Assembly (NCBI GenBank): GCA_963728535.1 | Contig: CAVSKK010000002.1 | Location: 1 to 64,000, forward strand | DNA: 64,000 nt | Source: VAXT01 sp963728535 | GTDB lineage: Bacteria > Actinomycetota > Thermoleophilia > Gaiellales > Gaiellaceae | Direction of reading: 5' to 3' | Shown here: in pieces, positions 58,662 to 64,000 of the stretch | Layout: every line of letters begins with the position of its first letter | How positions within the stretch are numbered: position 1 is the stretch's first letter | The notes under the pieces: model-generated | Database searches by the model: none | Seen by the model: the letters and a program-made list of their open reading frames with translations, nothing else | What the model was told of the DNA's origin: nothing | Made by a program: the position numbers and the translations under genes

Positions 58662-59309
58662 CTACTTGTCCTTCGGCCTGGCTCTCTTCTCGTCGGCCCG
58701 ATCATCTTTGCTGCGCTCGTCCTTCGGCTCAGCGTCTTTCCGCCGGTCCGACTTTTCCGTCTTCGTCTTCTTTGGCTTCTTCGCCTCTCGAGGCGGCGGG
58801 CTCGTCTTCGGGCGCTCCTCGCCCTTCGCCTTCTTCGGCTTCTTCGTCTTTTCGGCGTGCGGGACGGGCTTCCAGGCCATCTGCTTCTTCGTCCTCTCGT
58901 GCTTCTTCGTCTTCTCGGGCTCGGCCGAGCTCACGCTGACGGAGAGCGACTCATCGGTGACTGGGCCGGGCTGGGACGGTCGCACGCGGTGTTCATGAGG
59001 CTTCGGCGAAGGCCGAACTCGCGCGATCGACGACGGGCGGGCGACCGGCGGAGGGACAACCGCGGGTTCAGTCGGGAGGGCCGGTGCAACCGGGCGAGCC
59101 GGGTGCACGCGCGCGCGAGGAATCGGAGCCGCTTCGACGACCACGGGCGAGGGTGCACGCGGGATGGCGACCTGCACCATCGCGGGCTGTTTGGCGATCA
59201 CGAACTTGCCCGGTAGGGCGAGCGAGGCCACCACGGCCGCCCCGAGCGCGAATCCAACGACGAGTTGTACAAAGGTCGGCCTCACGTCTCTCCCTCTTTC
59301 CGCCGACAA
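58662..59309 (-). CDS. membrane-anchored Pro/Lys-rich protein, hypothetical
   Basis: 215 residues from ATG at 59309; a GTG at 59285-59283 (VRPTFVQLV) is a likely alternative. One N-terminal membrane helix (TFVQLVVGFALGAAVVASLA), a Pro/Ala/Val-rich region (about 40-110), then a Lys/Glu-rich tail with repeated KKPKK-type units (EKTKKPKKAKGEERPK, REAKKPKKTKTEKS). Predicted disordered outside the helix. No family recognised. Confidence 0.55.
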   Translation of the reverse strand: MSAERGRDVRPTFVQLVVGFALGAAVVASLALPGKFVIAKQPAMVQVAIPRAPSPVVVEAAPIPRARVHPARPVAPALPTEPAVVPPPVARPSSIARVRPSPKPHEHRVRPSQPGPVTDESLSVSVSSAEPEKTKKHERTKKQMAWKPVPHAEKTKKPKKAKGEERPKTSPPPREAKKPKKTKTEKSDRRKDAEPKDERSKDDRADEKRARPKDK

Positions 59310-59359
59310 TGTTCGTATGACGTATCGGCATTACGGCGCGTCACTTTAAGGGGGCGCGA

Positions 59360-61150
59360 GTGGGAAGTTTCAAGGTCAGGCTTGCTGTCTACTTCGCGCT
59401 GGTCGCGGTGCTCCCATTTGCGGCCGCTTTCCAGGGTTTTCAGTCGCTTTCCAGGAAGAGCGAGACACGCCGGGTCGACGCCGTGCTCCAGTCAGGCCTG
59501 CGCTCGGCCATCGTCGCCTATCAGGACGACCTCGCCGGCACGCAGGACTCCGCCACCAGGTTTGCGAACAAGCGGGACCTTCAGCGAGCCTTGCTGACGA
59601 ACGACCGCAGAGCGCTCGCGCGGATCGTCAGAGCTGCGCCGGACTTTCGCGTCGATGCGGGGCGACTGACGGTCGGCCGGACACCCACGCCTGCCGTGAC
59701 GCGCGTTGTGTCCGTGCGCGGGCCTGACGGCCGCCTCGCCGACGTGATTGCAGCCTTGCCGCTCGACGCAAAGCTTGCCCGCAGCCTCGAGCGTCGCGCC
59801 GGGATCGAGCCCGGCCAGCGACTCGTCTTCGTCGAACAAGGGCGCGTCGTCACCGGCTCCGGTCTCCCCGGCGCAAAGCTCCTGCTTCAAGCCGGCCAGA
59901 CTGAACCGGTCGATCTCGGCGGCACTGATTACCGAGCCATCCAGTCCGGACCACTGAGCATGCCTGAGGGGACCAGGATTCTGCTCCTGACGCCGCAGAG
60001 TGCGATCGATCGCGCCACGGCGTCCACCGAGCGGCGGCTGATGCTGACCATGCTGATCACGCTCGTCCTGCTGATGCTGATCGCGTACTTCGAGGGGCGA
60101 TCGATCGTGAGCAGGCTCAGCAGCTTCGCCGCGGCTGCGAACGACATCGCGCGCGGCCGGCTCGACCGCCGAGTGAAGATCAAGGGCCGGGACGAGTTTG
60201 CCCGGCTCGGCCTGGCCTTCAACGAGATGGCCGACGAGCTCGAAGCCCGGCGGCGCGAGCTCGACGAGGAGCGCCGTCGCCTCCGTGACGCCACGATGCG
60301 CTTCGGCGAGGCGCTCTCGGCCACCCACGACCCGGCCGAGCTGCTCCGAGTGTTCGTCGAAACCGCTGTCGAGTCGACGGGCGCCAGTGGAGGCGTGTTC
60401 GTCGACGAGCAGGGCGAAATCGTGCGAATTGGCGATCCCGACGCCGGCGCAAAGGAGCTCGCGTTGCCCGTGACAGCAGGAGAGGAGACCTTCGGGACGC
60501 TCGTCCTCTCGGGCGACGACTTCACGCAGGACCAGACCGAGACGGCGAATTGGCTGGCCGGTCATGCCGCGATTGCGGTCGGGAACGCCCGCTTGCACCG
60601 AGCCGTGCAACGCCAGGCGCTCGTGGACGGTCTCACCGGCCTCGCAAACCGCCGCCCATGCGAGGATGCGTTGAAGAGGGAAGTCGCTCGCGCAAAGCGC
60701 CTCGGCGACCCGCTGACGATCATCGTCGCCGACCTGGACGACTTCAAGGCCGTGAACGACGCGCACGGCCATCCCACCGGCGACAAGGTGCTGCGCGAGT
60801 TCGCGGAGGCGCTGAAGGCGAGCGTCCGCGAGGTCGACGTCGCGAGTCGCTGGGGCGGCGAGGAGTTCGTCGTCGTCCTGCCGGGCACTGATGAAGCCGG
60901 AGGCGCGCGAGTCGCCGAGCGCATCCGTGAGGAGTTCGCGCTGCGTGCGGCGCTGGCCCCGAGCGGCCGGCCGATCATCTCGACGGCCAGCTTCGGGGTC
61001 GCCGGTTTTGCCGGACGAGGCGGCACGAGTGAGCTCCTGGCAGCCGCCGACGCCGCTCTCTACAGGGCAAAACGGGCAGGCAAAGACCGGGTTGCCACTG
61101 GAAAAGGCCCGGACGAGCCCGACGTGCAGGCCGCTCGGTTGGGCGCCTGA
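59360..61150 (+). CDS. membrane sensor diguanylate cyclase (sensor-HAMP-GAF-GGDEF)
   Basis: 596 residues from GTG at 59360. A first helix (RLAVYFALVAVLPFAAAF), an extracytoplasmic sensor of about 200 residues, a second helix (LMLTMLITLVLLMLIAYF), a HAMP linker, a coiled coil (ELEARRRELDEERRRLRD) and a GAF domain (about 330-420) lead to a GGDEF domain. The active site is GGEEF (about 498-502), with an inhibitory-site RxxD (REVD) five residues before. It should make cyclic di-GMP with product feedback. No EAL domain. Confidence 0.93.
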   Translation: MGSFKVRLAVYFALVAVLPFAAAFQGFQSLSRKSETRRVDAVLQSGLRSAIVAYQDDLAGTQDSATRFANKRDLQRALLTNDRRALARIVRAAPDFRVDAGRLTVGRTPTPAVTRVVSVRGPDGRLADVIAALPLDAKLARSLERRAGIEPGQRLVFVEQGRVVTGSGLPGAKLLLQAGQTEPVDLGGTDYRAIQSGPLSMPEGTRILLLTPQSAIDRATASTERRLMLTMLITLVLLMLIAYFEGRSIVSRLSSFAAAANDIARGRLDRRVKIKGRDEFARLGLAFNEMADELEARRRELDEERRRLRDATMRFGEALSATHDPAELLRVFVETAVESTGASGGVFVDEQGEIVRIGDPDAGAKELALPVTAGEETFGTLVLSGDDFTQDQTETANWLAGHAAIAVGNARLHRAVQRQALVDGLTGLANRRPCEDALKREVARAKRLGDPLTIIVADLDDFKAVNDAHGHPTGDKVLREFAEALKASVREVDVASRWGGEEFVVVLPGTDEAGGARVAERIREEFALRAALAPSGRPIISTASFGVAGFAGRGGTSELLAAADAALYRAKRAGKDRVATGKGPDEPDVQAARLGA

Positions 61151-61212
61151 GCGGCGCTAGGTTACAATCCGCGACCACCTGCAAACGCGACCGACCGACC
61201 TGGGAGGCCCGA

Positions 61213-61506
61213 ATGCCGGTAGAGACGCCTTCCGTCTTTGCCAACGTCATACAGGAGCACCTCGAGCTCAAGCGCCGTAACTCGGAGCTCGAGTCGGACA
61301 TGCCCCTGCAGAAGTACGAGACCGAGGATCCGTTCGAGAATCACCCGCTCTTCAAGACCGAAGAGCAGGCGCGGACCGAGGAGACGATGGACGGCGAAGA
61401 GTCCATCCCGGCCGAGCAGCTGGCAACCCTCGCTCCGCAGCCCGAGCAGCCCCAGGAAGAGGACACGCTCTGGGGCCGTTCGCGGGACTTCGACTGGGGC
61501 GACTAG
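61213..61506 (+). CDS. small acidic protein, hypothetical
   Basis: 97 residues from ATG at 61213, with GGGAGG upstream. Acidic and Pro/Glu-rich: VFANVIQEHLELKRRNSELE, then DPFENHPLFKTEEQARTEET and a C-terminal WGRSRDFDWGD. The first 30 residues may form a helix; the rest looks disordered. The clear ribosome binding site and clean frame support it. Function unknown. Confidence 0.65.
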   Translation: MPVETPSVFANVIQEHLELKRRNSELESDMPLQKYETEDPFENHPLFKTEEQARTEETMDGEESIPAEQLATLAPQPEQPQEEDTLWGRSRDFDWGD

Positions 61507-61880
61507 CCGGTCTGCGCCACGGGCGCGGGACTCGCGAAAAGTGCTGCGCACTTTCCGCGCGTAGCGGCACGCCTCAGCAAGGAACGACGCAGCGGCGGCC
61601 TCGCCCATGCCACGATCGACGGCGTTGCGGCGGCTCATAGCGGCGCGCAGTTAGGCGGGCTAAATCGGCTCACTTCTGAGACGTGCCCGTGCGACTTTGG
61701 CGGGTACGCTCAGCCCGGGTGGCGGGTGGAAATCTCTTCCCCACCCGGGTGGGGAGCTTCGGCCGTCGCAGGGGCGGCCGTTTCCTCGCCAATGCCCTCC
61801 TGGCCCGCTCGGTCACCGGTTTTCGAGTGGCCGTTTCGGGTAGGTCGAATCGAAACCTGCCAGCGAGTCAGAGGAGCCGC
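61507..61880. other. 374-bp intergenic region with GC-rich hairpins
   Basis: I see no gene that I can support, although a plus-strand frame is open (its residues are Arg/Gly-rich and noncoding-looking). Inverted repeats: AAAGTGC/GCACTTT near 61540-61555 and CCCGGGTGG (61714-61722) / CCACCCGGG (61741-61749), the latter with an alternative inner pairing. The first may end the upstream transcript. The second could be part of a leader for the BON-domain gene. Confidence 0.35.
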
Positions 61881-62324
61881 ATGTTGCGATTTTTCAGATA
61901 CGTGGGCCTTGGGGCCCTGATTGCCTACTTCTTCGACCCCGACAATGGGCATCGCCGCCGCGCACTCGCGCGTGACCGGATCCCGGCGCTTCTTCGGGGC
62001 AGCTCCGAGCAAACCCGGCGTGCCGTCAAGTCCGAGGTGAAGGCGACGACGAAGAAATTGGCGCACCGCAAGGAAGCCGAGAAGCCCCAGCCCGACGACG
62101 TGACGCTTGCCCGCAAGGTCGAGACCGAGATCTTCCGCGACGCCGACGTCCCGAAGGGGCAGATCAACGTCAACGCGGAGAACGGCAAGGTCGTCCTGCG
62201 GGGCGAGGTCGAGCAGCCGTCGATGATCAAGGATCTCGAAGAGCGGACCCGGAAGGTCCAAGGCGTTCGCGAGGTCGAGAACCTGCTCCACACCCCAGGC
62301 GACGCCGCGCCGGTGGCTAACTAG
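61881..62324 (+). CDS. BON-domain protein with N-terminal membrane segment
   Basis: 147 residues from ATG at 61881 with GAGGAG upstream. A short hydrophobic start (MLRFFRYVGLGALIAYFFDP DNGHRRR) is followed by a basic linker and a C-terminal BON domain (ARKVETEIFRDADVPKGQIN, GKVVLRGEVEQPSMIKDLEE, VREVENLLHTP). The start motif FFDPxxGxRRR is common in actinobacterial BON proteins (YtxH-like). Possibly membrane-associated stress protein. Confidence 0.85.
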   Translation: MLRFFRYVGLGALIAYFFDPDNGHRRRALARDRIPALLRGSSEQTRRAVKSEVKATTKKLAHRKEAEKPQPDDVTLARKVETEIFRDADVPKGQINVNAENGKVVLRGEVEQPSMIKDLEERTRKVQGVREVENLLHTPGDAAPVAN

Positions 62325-62773
62325 GTCCGCGCGCGACGGAAAAGCGGGAGCGCGTACCAGAACCACGCGAAGAAGGCCGCGGTCGCGGCCGCGGCGAGTG
62401 CTGCGCTCGTCGCGTCGAAGAGCAGGTCGGTGACGACGAAGACCGTGCCCGCAATCGCGATCGCCAGGAGCACCGTGCCGGCGATCGCAAGCCGGTTGGA
62501 GACCACGAGTAGGTGCTCCTTGTCCGCCTGGCGCCAGTTCAGCCGGTGATAGGCGGACGGTGCGATCAGGAGCGCCGTCGCGGCCGCAGCGCACATGAAC
62601 GTCAGGAAGTAGACGTCGCGCTGCAGCTCGCTCGTCTGGCTGAACCGCTGGGTGAACGGAACACCGAGGAGGAACGCGAAGAGCACCTGCACGCCCGGCA
62701 GCACGACGCGGAGCTCGTTCAGGAGCTCGATCAACTCCCGGTCGAGCTGCTCGTCCTTGGTCTCGTCCGGCAA
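62321..62773 (-). CDS. DUF6328 family membrane protein
   Basis: 150 residues from ATG at 62773. Acidic start (KDEQLDRELIELLNELRVVL PGVQVLFAFLLGVPF), then three more helices (VYFLTFMCAAAATALLIAPS, RLAIAGTVLLAIAIAGTVFV, AAFFAWFWYALPLFRR). HRLNWRQADKE joins the second and third. The family is widespread in actinobacteria with no known function. It overlaps the BON gene stop by four bases. Confidence 0.85.
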   Translation of the reverse strand: MPDETKDEQLDRELIELLNELRVVLPGVQVLFAFLLGVPFTQRFSQTSELQRDVYFLTFMCAAAATALLIAPSAYHRLNWRQADKEHLLVVSNRLAIAGTVLLAIAIAGTVFVVTDLLFDATSAALAAAATAAFFAWFWYALPLFRRART

Positions 62774-62783
62774 ACCGCGGAGC

Positions 62784-63143
62784 CTAGGAGGGTCGTGCGA
62801 GGCGGATCGCTTCGAGCACGTGCTCGTCGCGGCCTTCGCGAAGAGAGTCCGCGAGGCGACCCGGCCCGGCGGACATTCCCGCCCGTGCCGTCAGGACGCC
62901 GTAGAGCCGATCGTCGTCCAAGCCGCGCTCCCTTGCCTCTCGCACGAGCCTCGGGACGATCGCCAGTGGCCGCCATTCCTCGTCGAACTGCCAGAGCGGG
63001 TAGTAGTGCTCGCGCGCTCCCTCGGGGCGGTACGCGATCAACTCGCCGGCGCGGCGCATCGACTCCAGTCGCAGCGGCTCCATGCCGAGCCGGACCGCGA
63101 GCCAGGAGGCCGAAAGAGAGTCCTCTGCGACTCGGGTAGCCAA
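62784..63143 (-). CDS. MbcA/ParS-like (Xre toxin-binding domain) protein, solitary
   Basis: 119 residues if the start is TTG at 63143; a longer frame to 63251 would overlap the next gene. Pattern: SASWLAVRLGMEPLRLESMR RAGELIAYRPEG (HTH-like), then YYPLWQFDEEWRPLAIVPRL VREARERG and a C-terminal GRLADSLREGRDEHVLEAIR. This recalls the C-terminal domain of MbcA/ParS antitoxins (YP.WQFD...L.EG..E.VL.A). No RES-domain toxin is adjacent. Assignment is by pattern only. Confidence 0.55.
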   Translation of the reverse strand: MATRVAEDSLSASWLAVRLGMEPLRLESMRRAGELIAYRPEGAREHYYPLWQFDEEWRPLAIVPRLVREARERGLDDDRLYGVLTARAGMSAGPGRLADSLREGRDEHVLEAIRLARPS

Positions 63144-63165
63144 GTAAGGGAGCCTATCGCAGGGC

Positions 63166-64000
63166 CTACGGAGTCTCTCCGGCGAGGATCGCCGCCAGCT
63201 TCGATGCGTCGATGTTGCCTCCTGAGACAACGCAAACGACCTTACCGCCACCGGCTTTGCCGGACAGGGCCGTGGCGACCGGCGTTGCCCCTGCGCCTTC
63301 GGCCACGATCCGTGCTCGCTCGGCGAGCAGGCGCACGGCCGCGGCGATCTCGTCGAGCTCTGCGACGAGCGAGCCGTCGACGAGCTCCCGGGTCAGCTCG
63401 AACATCTCGGGGAACACCTCAGGCGCGCCGATCCCGTCCACGAAGCTCGGCTCGTAGTCGACCCTCGTCAGCTCCCCGGCCGCCAGCGAGGCGGCAAGCG
63501 GGGCCGCGGTCGCCGCCTCGCACGCGTACACCTTGCAGCCGGGCACAAGCGCACGCAGCCCCGAAGCGATGCCACAGGCAAGACCGCCGCCGCCGTAGGG
63601 GATGACCACCGCGTCGGGGTTGGGCAGGTCCTCGAGGATTTCGAGTGCGATCGTCCCGTTGCCCGCCATGACCGCCGGATCGCTAAAGGCATGCACGAAA
63701 AGACCCTCGAGACCCTCGTGGGCGTGTGTCCGGAAGATCTCGAGCCAGTCGTCGAACGACACCGCGACGATCTCGGCTCCCAACCGCCGAATGGCGGCGA
63801 CCTTCGTTTCCGGAGCGGTGTCCGGGATCACGACCGAGCAGCGAAGGCCGAGCCGTCGGGCCCACCAGGCGACTCCCTGCGCCATGTTGCCGGCGCTTGC
63901 AGTCCACACTCCGCCTGCGAGCTCGTCCGGGGAGGCGAGCGCCAGGGCGTTGCCCGCGCCTCGCAACTTGAAGGAGCCGATCGGCTGCAGGTTCTCGAGC
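63166..64000 (-). CDS. threonine/serine dehydratase (PLP fold type II), 5' end beyond the window
   Basis: The partial product reads LENLQPIGSFKLRGAGNALA from the window edge. The PLP-binding Lys is in SFKLRG, and a Gly-rich phosphate loop is in VIPYGGGGLACGIASG. The C-terminal end is KVVCVVSGGNIDASKLAAIL. About 278 residues are present; full proteins of this catabolic/short type are about 310-330, so roughly 30-50 N-terminal residues are missing to the right. Deaminates threonine or serine to 2-oxo acids. No C-terminal ACT domain. Confidence 0.92.
   Translation of the reverse strand, partial: LENLQPIGSFKLRGAGNALALASPDELAGGVWTASAGNMAQGVAWWARRLGLRCSVVIPDTAPETKVAAIRRLGAEIVAVSFDDWLEIFRTHAHEGLEGLFVHAFSDPAVMAGNGTIALEILEDLPNPDAVVIPYGGGGLACGIASGLRALVPGCKVYACEAATAAPLAASLAAGELTRVDYEPSFVDGIGAPEVFPEMFELTRELVDGSLVAELDEIAAAVRLLAERARIVAEGAGATPVATALSGKAGGGKVVCVVSGGNIDASKLAAILAGETP

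Overview
High-GC bacterial chromosome segment whose gene content and order fit an actinobacterium. Frequent GTG/TTG starts, very few T-tracts after hairpins, a rod-shape mreBCD-mrdA-rodA cluster, an RNase E/G next to rplU-rpmA-obgE-nadD, and many secreted repeat proteins make a Thermoleophilia-type lineage (Gaiellales/Solirubrobacterales) my best guess. That placement is inference from gene content only.

Region 1 (1-8.7 kb) is an integrated, prophage-like element. A tyrosine integrase (7425-8627) ends just before the 3' end of a tRNA-Arg gene, the usual attachment site. Leftward lie phage-type genes, mostly on the minus strand: a glycine-rich tail-fibre-like protein, a ribbon-helix-helix protein, an excisionase/AlpA-like HTH protein, a winged-helix protein, a CSNACRQ zinc-ribbon protein, an FDXHR zinc-finger protein, a DUF488 gene and an unnamed protein family. 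Almost all are cut by single-base frameshifts of the same polarity, while the protein sequence stays recognisable on both sides.

Region 2 (8.7-26.2 kb) is core genome: tRNA-Arg, tRNA-His and tRNA-Leu; tig-clpP-clpX; valS-folC with small membrane genes; ndk, a methyltransferase and maf; a RAYT transposase flanked by inverted REP palindromes; then mreB-mreC-mreD-mrdA-rodA with stop/start overlaps.

Region 3 (26.2-34.5 kb) is accessory. It holds an ArsR-SRPBCC-glyoxalase operon, several secreted proteins, a DUF4389 protein, a LytM/M23-like protein with five near-identical 147-bp FG-GAP repeats, and a frameshifted OLD-family ATPase/TOPRIM nuclease behind a REP-like hairpin.

Region 4 (34.7-45 kb) is ribosome-centred: RNase E/G, rplU, rpmA, obgE, nadD and rsfS. 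Between nadD and rsfS sit a secreted propeller protein and a MazF-type toxin-antitoxin pair. rsfS and the toxin both appear to start at CTG. A PD-(D/E)XK-type ORF runs into tRNA-Ala, so the tRNA encodes its last residues.

Region 5 (45-64 kb) mixes regulation, transport and secretion: a TetR/oxidoreductase/MFS group with repeated operators, a 961-aa FN3-like secreted protein, a nitrilase, a propeller plus NlpC/P60 secreted pair, 2-oxoglutarate dehydrogenase E1, a GAF-GGDEF sensor, a BON protein, a DUF6328 protein, a MbcA/ParS-like protein and a threonine dehydratase cut by the window end.
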